Source of the DNA: an uncultured Planktomarina sp.
GTDB taxonomy: Bacteria; Pseudomonadota; Alphaproteobacteria; Rhodobacterales; Rhodobacteraceae
Length of the DNA stretch: 64,000 nucleotides
Assembly: GCA_905182455.1 (NCBI GenBank)
Contig: CAJJBJ010000002.1
Location: 682,001-746,000 of the forward strand
Reading direction: 5' to 3'
This document shows positions 46,167 to 55,624 of the stretch, piece by piece. A program made the position numbers and the translations under genes. The notes under the pieces are model-generated. The model ran no database searches. It saw only the letters and a list, made by a program, of their open reading frames with translations, and was not told the DNA's origin. Position 1 is the first letter of the stretch; every line of letters starts with the position of its first letter.

Positions 46167-46862
46167 ATGAAACTCTTCGTAGGCCTTGGAAATCCCGGCG
46201 CAAAATATGCGCAAAACCGTCATAACATCGGCTTTATGGCGCTGGATCGGATTGCGGAGGATCACGGCTTCAGCCCTTGGCGCAATAAGTTTCAGGGACA
46301 ATTCTGTGAAGGCAAATTGGGCGACAGCAAAGTCTTGCTGCTCAAACCCACAACCTTCATGAACCTATCGGGCCAATCCGTTGGAGAGGCTACACGGTTT
46401 CACAAAATTCATTTGGACCAATTCACCGTTTTTCACGATGAATTGGACCTCGCGCCCGGCAAAATGCGCCTCAAACAGGGGGGCGGTCATGCAGGCCACA
46501 ATGGCCTGCGTTCGATCCATGCGCATCTGGGCGCCGATTATGCCCGCGTGCGCTTGGGAATCGGCCATCCCGGCCATAAGGATGCCGTAGCAGGCTTTGT
46601 GTTGCGCGACTTTACCAAGGTGGATCAAGATTGGCTTGCAGCCCTGCTCAATGGCATTGGCAGTGGTGCGGTGCATTTGGCCGCAGGCGATAGGTCTAAA
46701 TTTATGAATGCAGTGGCGTTGCAAACAGCACCACCGCGCTCGTCCAAATCTCCCAAGCCAAAACCATCCCCCCAAGCTAAGCCAGGTTTTGCCCCCAGCC
46801 CTGCCCTCGAGACAGAAGATGAGCGCAATCCAATGCGACGTCTTTTAGACAGGTTCAAATGA
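46167..46862 (+). CDS. pth: Peptidyl-tRNA hydrolase
   Basis: 231 residues starting [20 protein letters not shown] with the catalytic histidine in [36 protein letters not shown] and GHNGLRSI follow as expected. A charged, proline-rich tail of about 40 residues extends the E. coli length, as in related alphaproteobacteria. It frees tRNA from peptidyl-tRNA and is essential. Confidence 0.96.
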   Translation: MKLFVGLGNPGAKYAQNRHNIGFMALDRIAEDHGFSPWRNKFQGQFCEGKLGDSKVLLLKPTTFMNLSGQSVGEATRFHKIHLDQFTVFHDELDLAPGKMRLKQGGGHAGHNGLRSIHAHLGADYARVRLGIGHPGHKDAVAGFVLRDFTKVDQDWLAALLNGIGSGAVHLAAGDRSKFMNAVALQTAPPRSSKSPKPKPSPQAKPGFAPSPALETEDERNPMRRLLDRFK

Positions 46863-46872
46863 TCCTGCACTT

Positions 46873-47853
46873 TGAGAAATAAGCCAGTTTTGCTCTCATT
46901 TTGGAGCGCCTCTCACCCTTGATAGAGCCACACAGCAAGCTTGGTTTGCGCATGCAACTTGGGCTGAATAGCCCCCACCGGGTCCCTATCAGACAATGTG
47001 CCCTTGCGGCTTGCAGGCGGCCTAAAGGCGCTGCTGCTGTCCAATCAAGCGCCAGAGCTAGCGCCAATATATCAGGCGGGCGGTGTTGCCGACAGGTATC
47101 TGCCAGAACTTGTGCATAGTGTGCTAAACCAGCATGACATATTTCTCGCAGACTTTCTCACGCTCCCATCCCAAGCAAATGCGGTAATTCGCACCGCGGG
47201 CCTCATCGCTGCCGCCCATTGGTTGAAGCCTAGACAGAGGAAAATTTGATCCTCTCTGAGCTGGGGGCCAGCGCCGGTCTCAACCCACAGTTGGACCAGT
47301 TTCACATTGCGGTTGGGGCAGGCTATGGGCCAGCAGACAGCACCGTCGTGCTCAGGCCCGAATGGTCGGGCACCCTGCCCCTGAAAGCTGCGTGCAGGAT
47401 GCACAGGGCTCTGATCTTACACCTTTGGACATCTAACAGCCAGACGACCTACTGCGCCTGTGGGCCTATATCTGGGCGGATCAACCTGAGAGGCTCAGGA
47501 ATACGGAGGCCGCTATAACGCTCGCGCCGCCTCTACCCACAGAGGCCAGCACCAGTGAATGGATCGGCAGGCGGATGAAAGCCTACAGAAAACATTGCCA
47601 TCTGATCTATTCTACGGTGGCATCGCAGTATTTTCCGCCGGATAAAAAACAGCGGGTCACGGATATCATCTGACAGGCCGGCTAAAAATCGGAAAAACCT
47701 TTGGCCTGGTTGAAGATTGAGGCAGATGGCGATGGTCCCGGAGCGGGTATGCAGCTAGACTTATCGCCAAACAATGAGCGGATAAATCTTGGCCGGATGG
47801 ATTTCTATGGCCGCTGGGTCGATTGTTGGCCCCAACTTTGGAAAGAGTGTAAC
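46873..47853 (+). pseudogene. Decayed DUF2332-family gene
   Basis: Pieces of one DUF2332-type protein appear in order but in different frames and with stops. The order is ASFALILERLSPLIEPHSKL, PLRLAGGLKALLLSNQAPEL, DFLTLPSQANAVIRTAGLIA, LSELGASAGLNPQLDQF with YGPADSTVVLRPEWSG, LRLWAYIWADQPERL, LIYSTVASQYFPPDKKQR and finally AWLKIEADGDGPGAG with MDFYGRWVDCW. No start codon remains. The last piece runs in frame into the DUF2237 gene without a stop. The family's function is unknown. Confidence 0.85.
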
Positions 47854-48225
47854 ATGCAAAAAGATATCGAAATCAATGTGATTGGCCTGCCCCTTTCCTC
47901 TTGTTCTCAAGATCCTCTCACCGGGTTCTTTAGAGATGGGTCTTGCAACACCTGCGCCGAAGACGCCGGCAGCCATACGGTGTGTGCCGTGATGACAGCC
48001 GAGTTTTTGGCGTTTTCAAAATATCTTGGGAATGACCTCAGCACGCCGCGGCCAGAGTTTGGCTTTCCCGGGCTGAACCCAGGCGACAGTTGGTGTCTCT
48101 GCGCGGGCCGGTTTTTGCAGGCTCATCAAGAGGGCTGCGCGCCACAGGTGCAGCTTACCTCAACCCATCAGAAGGCCTTGGAAATTGTACCTATTGAAAT
48201 ATTACGGCTCTATGCGGCCCAATGA
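47854..48225 (+). CDS. DUF2237-family protein
   Basis: 123 residues, recognised as DUF2237: NVIGLPLSSCSQDPLTGFFR, GSHTVCAVMTAEFLAFSKYL, NDLSTPRPEFGFPGLNPGD and WCLCAGRFLQAHQEG. It has seven cysteines in family-like positions, suggesting metal binding, but no function is known. I start it at ATG 47854; the frame is open further upstream only because the DUF2332 relic runs into it. The ribosome site (GAAAGAG) is modest. Confidence 0.88.
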   Translation: MQKDIEINVIGLPLSSCSQDPLTGFFRDGSCNTCAEDAGSHTVCAVMTAEFLAFSKYLGNDLSTPRPEFGFPGLNPGDSWCLCAGRFLQAHQEGCAPQVQLTSTHQKALEIVPIEILRLYAAQ

Positions 48226-48270
48226 TGGCAGCGGGCTAGACAAGAGAGCCAGTCACAGGAGGCTGTGCCC

Positions 48271-49503
48271 CTAAGCGCCAGTGTTCATCGTGATGCCCAA
48301 GGCGGCAGCCACGGTGAAAATATCTTTATCGCCACGACCACACATATTCATGCAAATCACATGATCGTTCGGCAATGTTGGAGCGATTTTCATCACATGG
48401 GCCAAAGCGTGGCTGGGCTCAAGTGCGGGAATAATCCCCTCCAGCTCACAGCACAGCTGAAACGCTTCCAAAGCCTCAACATCGGTGATCGACACATATT
48501 GCGCGCGGCCAATTTCATGCAACCATGCATGTTCAGGACCAATGCCCGGATAATCGAGCCCAGCTGAAATCGAAAACCCTTCCAGAATCTGGCCGTCATC
48601 ATCCTGCAATAAATAGGTGCGGTTGCCATGCAATACGCCCGGACGTCCACCGGTGAGCGAGGCGCAATGTTCCATCTTGGAATTGACCCCTTTGCCTCCT
48701 GCTTCCACACCGATAATGGCCACCTCTTTGTCGTCAAGAAAAGGAAAGAAAAGGCCCATAGCGTTGGAGCCACCACCGATTGCAGCGATCAGCGTATCGG
48801 GCAAGCGGCCCTCTTGCTCAAGCATTTGCTCTTTAGCTTCCTTGCCGATGATGGCTTGAAAATCGCGCACCATGGCCGGATAGGGGTGTGGCCCTGCAAC
48901 CGTACCGATACAATAAAAGGTATCATTCACGTTGGTCACCCAGTCGCGCAGTGCATCGTTCATGGCGTCTTTCAACGTGCCACGACCAGAAGTCACCGGC
49001 ACAACCTCTGCACCCAAAAGCTTCATACGAAACACGTTGGGCGCCTGACGTTCAACATCATGAGCGCCCATGTAAACGATACATTTCAAGCCGAATTTCG
49101 CACAAACAGTGGCCGTCGCCACCCCGTGCTGTCCCGCACCAGTTTCAGCGATGATCCGAGTCTTACCCATGCGACGTGCCAAAATGATCTGGCCCAACAC
49201 ATTGTTAATCTTATGCGCTCCCGTGTGATTAAGCTCATCGCGTTTGAGATACACCTTCGCGCCGCCAAGATGTTTAGTCAGGCGATCCGCATAGTAAAGC
49301 GGACTGGGGCGGCCAACGTAATTGGTCCAAAGATCCTGCATCTCAGCCCAAAAACTATCGTCTGTTTTGGCAAACTCATATTGTGCCTCAAGATCTAAGA
49401 TCAAAGGCATCAAAGTTTCTGAGACAAAGCGCCCGCCGAAGTCGCCAAAACGACCTTGTTCGTCAGGACCAGTCTTAAAGCTGTTTAGCAGATCATCGGC
49501 CAT
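48271..49503 (-). CDS. trpB: Tryptophan synthase beta chain
   Basis: 410 residues. [14 protein letters not shown] includes the PLP lysine at 98; [20 protein letters not shown] and [13 protein letters not shown] (phosphate-binding) are diagnostic. It joins indole and serine. It is last in ihfB-lapA-trpF-trpB; trpA is not in the window downstream. Confidence 0.97.
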   Translation of the reverse strand: MADDLLNSFKTGPDEQGRFGDFGGRFVSETLMPLILDLEAQYEFAKTDDSFWAEMQDLWTNYVGRPSPLYYADRLTKHLGGAKVYLKRDELNHTGAHKINNVLGQIILARRMGKTRIIAETGAGQHGVATATVCAKFGLKCIVYMGAHDVERQAPNVFRMKLLGAEVVPVTSGRGTLKDAMNDALRDWVTNVNDTFYCIGTVAGPHPYPAMVRDFQAIIGKEAKEQMLEQEGRLPDTLIAAIGGGSNAMGLFFPFLDDKEVAIIGVEAGGKGVNSKMEHCASLTGGRPGVLHGNRTYLLQDDDGQILEGFSISAGLDYPGIGPEHAWLHEIGRAQYVSITDVEALEAFQLCCELEGIIPALEPSHALAHVMKIAPTLPNDHVICMNMCGRGDKDIFTVAAALGITMNTGA

Positions 49504-49569
49504 TGGTATCTCCCTTGCGTATTCCGCTCAGAGGTAGCGCCAGTGGCCTGTAAGGTAAAGGCCCGGCGG

Positions 49570-50223
49570 TCAGTCTGCGGTGTTTTGACTGTTTGCCTGT
49601 GATACGAATTCCATCATCAATTCAGGGCTTTTCTGGCCGGGCGTGATTTCGATGCCAGAACTGACATCCACCTGCTGCGCTCCAGACAGTTGCACTGCCG
49701 ATGCCACGTTGGCAGGCGTCAAGCCTCCCGCCAGCATCCAAGGCACAGACCAAGTTTGTCCTTGCAGCAACGTCCAATCAAACGAAAAGCCATTTCCACC
49801 GGGCAAATCTTGCCCGGCCATTGGCTTTGCATCCAGCAAAAGCTGATCTGCCACACCCGAATAGGTTTGCGCCCGCTCAACATCTTCGGAAGTTGCTATG
49901 CCTAAGGCCTTCATCACCGGCAGACCGTAGCGTGCCTTGACCTCTGCCACGCGCTCAAGGCTCTCGTCCCCATGCAATTGCAACATATCCAGCGGCACAG
50001 AGGCGGTAATCTGATCTAGGAAGATATTGTCCGCATTCACCACAAGCGCTACCTTAGCGATACCTACGGGCACGCGCAGCGCCAGCTCTCGGGCCTCTGC
50101 GATGTCCAGATTGCGTGGGGATTTGGCAAAAAACACAAACCCCACATAGGCTGCCCCCGCTTGGGTCGCCGCATCAATATCTTGAACTGTGTTAAGACCA
50201 CAAAGCTTTGAACGGACGTTCAT
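49570..50223 (-). CDS. trpF: Phosphoribosylanthranilate isomerase
   Basis: 217 residues, (beta-alpha)8 barrel. [12 protein letters not shown] holds the catalytic cysteine at 8, and [18 protein letters not shown] and [12 protein letters not shown] the rest of the site. It is a tryptophan pathway enzyme. It lies 5 bases after lapA and 66 before trpB. Confidence 0.95.
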   Translation of the reverse strand: MNVRSKLCGLNTVQDIDAATQAGAAYVGFVFFAKSPRNLDIAEARELALRVPVGIAKVALVVNADNIFLDQITASVPLDMLQLHGDESLERVAEVKARYGLPVMKALGIATSEDVERAQTYSGVADQLLLDAKPMAGQDLPGGNGFSFDWTLLQGQTWSVPWMLAGGLTPANVASAVQLSGAQQVDVSSGIEITPGQKSPELMMEFVSQANSQNTAD

Positions 50224-50228
50224 GAGGA

Positions 50229-50579
50229 TCAGGACACCTTTTCCAGAAGTGCCAGAACATCATCTTGTTCCTTCGCGGTTCCAGATTTTAATTTGGAGAC
50301 TTCGCGCTCTAGACGTACCACCTGGCGGTGTTCAGTTTTGGCCGCAGTACGATGTTTCATTTCCCGCAGCCATTCCCAGACAAAGCCAATCAGCAGACCA
50401 GCCATTACGCCTAGAAAAATCACGGTAAAAAGCGGTATTTGGAATTGAAGGTTGAAACCGATCAAATTCCCCAATGCCAGAGGCATCAAGGTGAGGCTAA
50501 CTTCGCCTCGGTTGGCAAGGGCCACAATGACAAGTCCCACCGCAATAGAACCAAACACCAAGTACCGCAAATAGCGCAT
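50229..50579 (-). CDS. lapA: LapA-domain inner membrane protein
   Basis: 116 residues: two membrane helices (about 3-22 and 45-68) then a coiled-coil cytoplasmic tail ([14 protein letters not shown]). This is the LapA/YciS layout, linked in E. coli to lipopolysaccharide assembly control. It starts one base after the ihfB stop; the in-frame ATG at 50663 lies inside ihfB and is rejected. Confidence 0.88.
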   Translation of the reverse strand: MRYLRYLVFGSIAVGLVIVALANRGEVSLTLMPLALGNLIGFNLQFQIPLFTVIFLGVMAGLLIGFVWEWLREMKHRTAAKTEHRQVVRLEREVSKLKSGTAKEQDDVLALLEKVS

Positions 50580-50580
50580 T

Positions 50581-50862
50581 TTATTTCCCGTTAAGACGAT
50601 CTCGCAAGAGCTTGCCTGTCTTAAAGAACGGAACGTGCTTTTCTTCAACCGCGACAGAGTCACCCGTGCGCGGATTTCGGCCCGTGCGCGAGTCCCGCTT
50701 CTTTACTGAAAACGCACCAAAGCCCCGCAATTCAACGCGATCACCATTCGACATCGTGTTAATGATCTCTTCAAAAATTGTACTTACAATACGCTCAACA
50801 TCACGCTGATGCAGGTGTGGATTATCATCCACAAGCTTTTGAACCAATTCAGAACGAATCAT
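50581..50862 (-). CDS. ihfB: Integration host factor subunit beta
   Basis: 93 residues, HU/IHF fold. [20 protein letters not shown] and [19 protein letters not shown] are the DNA-binding arm. The usual partner order rpsA-ihfB is kept, with 259 bases and a strong terminator between. Confidence 0.95.
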   Translation of the reverse strand: MIRSELVQKLVDDNPHLHQRDVERIVSTIFEEIINTMSNGDRVELRGFGAFSVKKRDSRTGRNPRTGDSVAVEEKHVPFFKTGKLLRDRLNGK

Positions 50863-51066
50863 GTTTTTCCCCTCGAACTTATAAAGTTATGAGCCATCCA
50901 AGCTCTGCACAAAGATTACAGGAAGTATCCTCTCTGTGAACCTACTGTTTTCAAATTACATGCAAATAAACGCATTTAATGATGAATAATCTCAAAATTT
51001 ATTGTCAGCTGCATATAATCAAGATTTTTTTGGTTCGATTGAGACTCTTTTTCAAGAGTTTTATGC

Positions 51067-51092
51067 AAAAAACCCCGCCAAAGCGGGGTTTT
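51067..51092 (-). terminator. Rho-independent terminator after rpsA
   Basis: AAAACCCCGC (51069-51078) and GCGGGGTTTT (51083-51092) pair around CAAA; on the minus strand six T follow. The stem also resembles the hairpin at 25031-25050. Confidence 0.93.
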
Positions 51093-51121
51093 GTAATATT
51101 TTATACTTAATAACCTAGATA

Positions 51122-52798
51122 TTATTCTTCGGTTTTCAACGCTGCGCCAAGAATATCACCCAAAGACGCACCCGAGTCGGAAGACCCATACTGCTCTACG
51201 GCTTCTTTTTCTTCTGCAATTTCGCGTGCTTTGATCGACAGACCCAAGCGACGAGTCTTCGCATCGATATTGGTAACGCGAACGTCAACCTTATCGCCTA
51301 CGCCGAAACGGTCTGGACGCTGCTCAGCGCGGTCACGGGACAAATCAGAACGACGGATGAAAGATTTCATGCCTTCGTATTCAACTTCAACGCCACCGTC
51401 TTCAATTGCTGTCACTTCAACAGTGATGATCGAGCCACGTTTTACGCCACCTACGGCATCTGCAAATTTGTCGCCGCCCAAGGCTTTGACAGACAGGCTA
51501 ATGCGTTCTTTTTCGATATCAACTTCGGAGACAACGGCCTGAACCATATCACCTTTGCGATAATCGCCGATCACATCTTCGCCACGGCCTTCCCATGTCA
51601 AATCTGACAGGTGAACCATGCCATCGATGTCGCCCTCCAAGCCAATGAACAAACCGAATTCAGTGATGTTTTTGACTTCACCTTCAACTTGGCTACCCTC
51701 TGGGTTTTGTTCTGCGAACACTTCCCATGGATTGCGCTGTGTTTGTTTCAGACCCAAGGAAACGCGACGCTTAACGCCATCAATTTCCAGAACCATCACG
51801 TCAACTTCTTGCGAAGTGGATACGATTTTGCCTGGGTGTACGTTTTTCTTAGTCCAAGACATCTCAGAAACGTGCACCAAACCTTCAACACCAGCTTCAA
51901 GCTCAACAAATGCACCGTAATCGGTTATATTTGTTACACGGCCTTTATGCTGAGATGCCAGTGGGTATTTGACACTGACGATATCCCAGGGGTCGTCCAT
52001 CAACTGTTTCATGCCCAGGCTGATGCGATGGGTTTCTTTGTTGATTTTGACAACCTGAACTTTGACGGTTTCACCAATGGCCAGGATCTCTGAAGGATGG
52101 TTTACACGACGCCAAGCCATGTCGGTCACGTGAAGCAAGCCGTCTACGCCGCCAAGATCCACAAACGCACCGTATTCAGTGATGTTTTTCACAACACCGT
52201 CAACACTGTCGCCTTCTGCCAATTTGCCGATAACTTCAGCGCGCTGTTCAGCACGAGACTCTTCCAAGATTGCACGACGGGAGACAACGATGTTGCCACG
52301 ACGACGGTCCATTTTCAGGATTTGGAAAGGTTGCTTCAAGCCCATCAATGGGCCGGCGTCACGCACAGGGCGCACGTCAACTTGGCTGCCTGGCAAGAAG
52401 GCCACGGCGCCGCCGAGATCAACTGTAAAGCCGCCTTTAACCCTGCCGAAGATAGCGCCATCAACGCGCTCTTCATCGGCATAGGCTTTTTCCAAACGAT
52501 CCCAGGCTTCTTCACGACGGGCCATTTCACGGCTGATAACAGCCTCGCCTTTGGAGTTTTCTGCTGCACGCAGAAAAACTTCAACAACGTCGCCCACTGA
52601 AATTTCTGGAGATTCGCCTGGATCTGCGAATTCTTTAATATCTACGCGGCCTTCCATTTTGTAGCCCACGTCGATAATGGCTTGTCCCGCTTCGATTGCG
52701 ATGACTTTACCTTTGACAACTGTACCCTCTTCAGGTGTGTCAACTTCGAAGCTTTCTTGCAGAAGGGCTTCGAATTCCTCCATTGTTACGCTTGCCAT
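51122..52798 (-). CDS. rpsA: 30S ribosomal protein S1
   Basis: 558 residues with six S1 (OB-fold) repeats; examples are VVKNITEYGAFVDLGGVDGL, VTNITDYGAFVELEAGVEGL and VKNITEFGLFIGLEGDIDGM. It binds mRNA on the 30S subunit. The frame is open from 52900, but ATG 52798 after AAGGA gives MASVTMEEFEALL. About 245 bases upstream separate it from the islet gene and should hold its promoter. Confidence 0.97.
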   Translation of the reverse strand: MASVTMEEFEALLQESFEVDTPEEGTVVKGKVIAIEAGQAIIDVGYKMEGRVDIKEFADPGESPEISVGDVVEVFLRAAENSKGEAVISREMARREEAWDRLEKAYADEERVDGAIFGRVKGGFTVDLGGAVAFLPGSQVDVRPVRDAGPLMGLKQPFQILKMDRRRGNIVVSRRAILEESRAEQRAEVIGKLAEGDSVDGVVKNITEYGAFVDLGGVDGLLHVTDMAWRRVNHPSEILAIGETVKVQVVKINKETHRISLGMKQLMDDPWDIVSVKYPLASQHKGRVTNITDYGAFVELEAGVEGLVHVSEMSWTKKNVHPGKIVSTSQEVDVMVLEIDGVKRRVSLGLKQTQRNPWEVFAEQNPEGSQVEGEVKNITEFGLFIGLEGDIDGMVHLSDLTWEGRGEDVIGDYRKGDMVQAVVSEVDIEKERISLSVKALGGDKFADAVGGVKRGSIITVEVTAIEDGGVEVEYEGMKSFIRRSDLSRDRAEQRPDRFGVGDKVDVRVTNIDAKTRRLGLSIKAREIAEEKEAVEQYGSSDSGASLGDILGAALKTEE

Positions 52799-53043
52799 GT
52801 GGCATTTAATCCTTACGTTTTTTGTTTCTGGCCGTGCGGTTGTCTCCGCCGGTCTTGAGTTGCATTGGTCCATCCGCGTAAACAAGATTTTAAATACCAA
52901 GAAGGGCCGGTGGAAGCCGACCCTGCTACGATACCTTAAATCCCCGACTGTTTCCGACGTTTAGACAGGGCAGCATATAGGCTGGAATTTACGATCTTGC
53001 AAGGCCCGATCTCCAATGCAATGCTGCAAAAAAGGAGCGCTAA

Positions 53044-53381
53044 ATGCCACATGCGGATATAAAATACTCGCCCAACCTCCGATTTGAACCGCAAAAGGTT
53101 TTTGCCGCTATTGAAGACACCATCAATGCCCATGATTCTGATGCGCAGGTGACTGTAAATGTAGATCTTACCCCGCCAAAAACAGCAATCACACCCATCT
53201 GTTGATCGAAGTGTCGATGCTAACCAAACCACATCGGAATCACGACTTCACAATTGCCCTGCGAGACGCCATTGAAACAGCCGTCAAAGTGCATCTGCAC
53301 CAAAGGTGCTATTTTTCTCTATCAATCACCTTTACCGATGATCTCTACCTCACCAATGAACACCAAGGGGCCGCAACCTAG
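53044..53381 (+). pseudogene. 5-carboxymethyl-2-hydroxymuconate isomerase-like gene, frameshifted
   Basis: The ATG at 53044 (AAGGAG upstream) opens MPHADIKYSPNLRFEPQK and AIEDTINAHDSDA, resembling CHMI-type tautomerases that use Pro1 after Met removal. Near 53145-53155 the frame changes; CKCRSYPAKNSNHTHLLIEV, then HDFTIALRDAIETAVKVHL and YFSLSITFTDDLYLTNEH, follow to TAG at 53379-53381. The length is 2 modulo 3, so one base was lost. The stop overlaps the end of the convergent regulator. The family call is from the N terminus and size and is moderate. Confidence 0.6.
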
Positions 53382-54400
53382 GCCACAGGACAATTGGCCG
53401 GTGTAATGATTTGCACATCGGCCGTCTCGCCGTCCGGCACAGGTGGCCGGAGCTTGTGGAATGCGGTGATGTGTTGAAGTGCAGAATCAAGATCAGCGCT
53501 CAGATCATGATGTAAAACATACCCAAGCCGACCTTGGCGCAGCAATTGCCGATTTTCGCGATCTAAGTCATGCGCCACAAAAAGGTCCGGCCCAAGGTTT
53601 AAGGCCGCAAGCGTCGCAATTATTGCGGCATTGCCCCCGCCCATCGAATATACACCGAGCAATCGTTCCAAGCCTTGCACCGCGGCGGTGATTTTGGCCG
53701 ATGTCCCCAGTGCCAGTCCAGCGCCCCCGCTCGCATCGATCAAGTCGACATTTGGGCAAAGCCGTGCCATCTCATCTGCAAAAGCCAAGGCGCGTGCCTC
53801 TTCCCCTTGGAATTGGTTGCGTGACGTGGCTGTCAAAACTGTCCCGGCCTGCCCCCGCAAGCTTTGGTAGAACAGATAGGCCGCCGTACGCCCAGCATTT
53901 TCATTGTTCAGTCCCGCATAGGCCAAACGCCCACTGTCCGGGCAATCCGTAAACACCGTAGCCACAGGGATTTTCAGGACCGCCAAGCGAGCAATCTCCG
54001 CACGGATTGGCGCCACATTCTGAGCTTTCAAAATGATGCCCTGACTGCCCCGGCTTGCTATGTTAGCGAGGATTTTAACGGTTTTGCCCGGATCAATATC
54101 CTCAGCGAAATGATATCGTGGCCGGATCACTGCTGGGGTAAACTTTGGCAGGACTGTGAGCACCGCTCGGCGCAGCTCGTCGGAAAATCTCCGTGGCGCC
54201 TCAACCACAATATCCACAAACATCCGCCGCCCCCTAGCCGCCAGCTGCCCTTCTTGCTGGGCCAGCTCCGCAATTGCCGCCTGCACCCGCCGCGCGGTCT
54301 GCGCGCTGACATGCGCCCGCCCGTGTAAGGCCCGGTCGACCGTGGCAAGGCTAAGACCCGACTGCGACGCAATTTCTTTGAGGGGAAATTGATGTATCAT
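53378..54400 (-). CDS. LacI-family transcriptional regulator
   Basis: About 340 residues. LKEIASQSGLSLATVDRALHG at about 7-27 is the LacI helix-turn-helix with hinge, and the rest is a periplasmic-binding-protein-like sugar sensor (IILKAQNVAPIRAEIARLAV; FVAHDLDRENRQLLRQGRLG). The frame is open to 54505, but the first sensible start is ATG 54400, directly after two tandem 11-bp repeats. It is divergent from the PhyH-type gene, which it probably controls. The ligand may be a sugar or polyol. Confidence 0.85.
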   Translation of the reverse strand: MIHQFPLKEIASQSGLSLATVDRALHGRAHVSAQTARRVQAAIAELAQQEGQLAARGRRMFVDIVVEAPRRFSDELRRAVLTVLPKFTPAVIRPRYHFAEDIDPGKTVKILANIASRGSQGIILKAQNVAPIRAEIARLAVLKIPVATVFTDCPDSGRLAYAGLNNENAGRTAAYLFYQSLRGQAGTVLTATSRNQFQGEEARALAFADEMARLCPNVDLIDASGGAGLALGTSAKITAAVQGLERLLGVYSMGGGNAAIIATLAALNLGPDLFVAHDLDRENRQLLRQGRLGYVLHHDLSADLDSALQHITAFHKLRPPVPDGETADVQIITPANCPVA

Positions 54401-54422
54401 TGAGGTGTTTTTGAGGTGTTTT
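54401..54422. repeat. Tandem 11-bp repeat in the divergent promoter region
   Basis: TGAGGTGTTTT occurs twice without spacing (54401-54411 and 54412-54422), one helical turn apart, ending at the start codon of the LacI-type gene and 60 bases before the PhyH-type gene. It may be an operator or part of the 5' leader. Confidence 0.6.
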
Positions 54423-54481
54423 GCCGCATACTGCAACCAAAATATTGGTAAGCTCGCCTCATCACCCAACCGGAGCCCAAC

Positions 54482-55624
54482 ATGCAAGCCTATCTTTCCC
54501 CGCAAGACTGCAATTTAGAGCAATTCACCCAACAGGTAGAACGGCAACTGATCGCCCAAGACGTGCCACAGGCCCATGACATCCAGAGCAATGTGCCAAT
54601 CTATGACATCAATCGGTTAGATTTGACCGGCGACACCCAAGCCCTTCGCGCAGAATGGGCCGATGTGTTGCGCAACACGGCCGGGGTATTGGCCCTCAAA
54701 AATGCCTATGGCGACACCAGCTGCATTGATGCGGCCACTGTAATTTATGACCAAATCATCGCTGATGAAAAAGCGGTAAGCGGAGGCAAAGCAGATCATT
54801 TTGCAGCCTCTGGCGCCAATGATCGCATCTGGAATTCAGCCCAGAAGCTATGCCAATATGATCCTCTGGTCTTTGCACAATATTTCGGAAACTTGGCCAT
54901 CAGCACCGCCTGCGAGGCTTGGCTTGGGCCCAACTATCAAATGACAGCACAGGTTAATTTGGTGCGCCCCGGTGGCGCAGCACAAAGCCCCCACCGCGAT
55001 TATCACCTCGGGTTTCAACCGCGCGATATGGCCGCCAACTATCCCGCGCATGTGCATGACTTGTCGCCCGTACTCACCCTCCAAGGCGCAGTGATCCATG
55101 CCGATATGCCTATAGAAAGCGGGCCCACGAAGTTGTTGCCGTTTAGCCAGATCTACCGCCACGGCTATCTTGCATTCACCCAACCCGATTTTCGCGCCTA
55201 TTTCGAAGCACATCACGTGCAAGTGCCCTTGTCCAAGGGCGATGTACTGTTTTTCAGCCCCGCGCTCTATCATGCGGGTGGCGCCAATGTGAGCCACGAC
55301 ATCCAACGCATGGCCAATCTACTGCAGGTCTCCTCAGCCTTTGGACGCGCTATGGAGACACTCGATCGGCGAGATATGACCAGCAGGCTCTATCAAGTTT
55401 TGAGCACCAAGGATCATGGTCTCAGCTCTTGGCAGGTTGATGCCGCGATTTCAGCCTGTGCAGAGGGCTATTCTTTCCCCACCAATCTCGACACCGATCC
55501 CCCCATCGGTGGGTTGGCACCAGAGACCCAAGCAGCCCTATGCCGTAGAGCCTTAAGCGGCAGCATGTCCCAAACGGAATTTGAGGCCGCACTCAATGCG
55601 CAAGCGGCTCGCCAACAGGCCTAA
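54482..55624 (+). CDS. Phytanoyl-CoA dioxygenase-family protein
   Basis: 380 residues of the Fe(II)/2-oxoglutarate PhyH family. The iron ligands are likely H171 and D173 (SPHRDYH) and H264 (ALYHAGG), with R276 for 2-oxoglutarate. It hydroxylates an unknown substrate. It is divergent from a LacI-type regulator and its stop overlaps the end of the convergent aldo/keto reductase by four bases; a carbohydrate-derived substrate is possible from this context only. Confidence 0.85.
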   Translation: MQAYLSPQDCNLEQFTQQVERQLIAQDVPQAHDIQSNVPIYDINRLDLTGDTQALRAEWADVLRNTAGVLALKNAYGDTSCIDAATVIYDQIIADEKAVSGGKADHFAASGANDRIWNSAQKLCQYDPLVFAQYFGNLAISTACEAWLGPNYQMTAQVNLVRPGGAAQSPHRDYHLGFQPRDMAANYPAHVHDLSPVLTLQGAVIHADMPIESGPTKLLPFSQIYRHGYLAFTQPDFRAYFEAHHVQVPLSKGDVLFFSPALYHAGGANVSHDIQRMANLLQVSSAFGRAMETLDRRDMTSRLYQVLSTKDHGLSSWQVDAAISACAEGYSFPTNLDTDPPIGGLAPETQAALCRRALSGSMSQTEFEAALNAQAARQQA

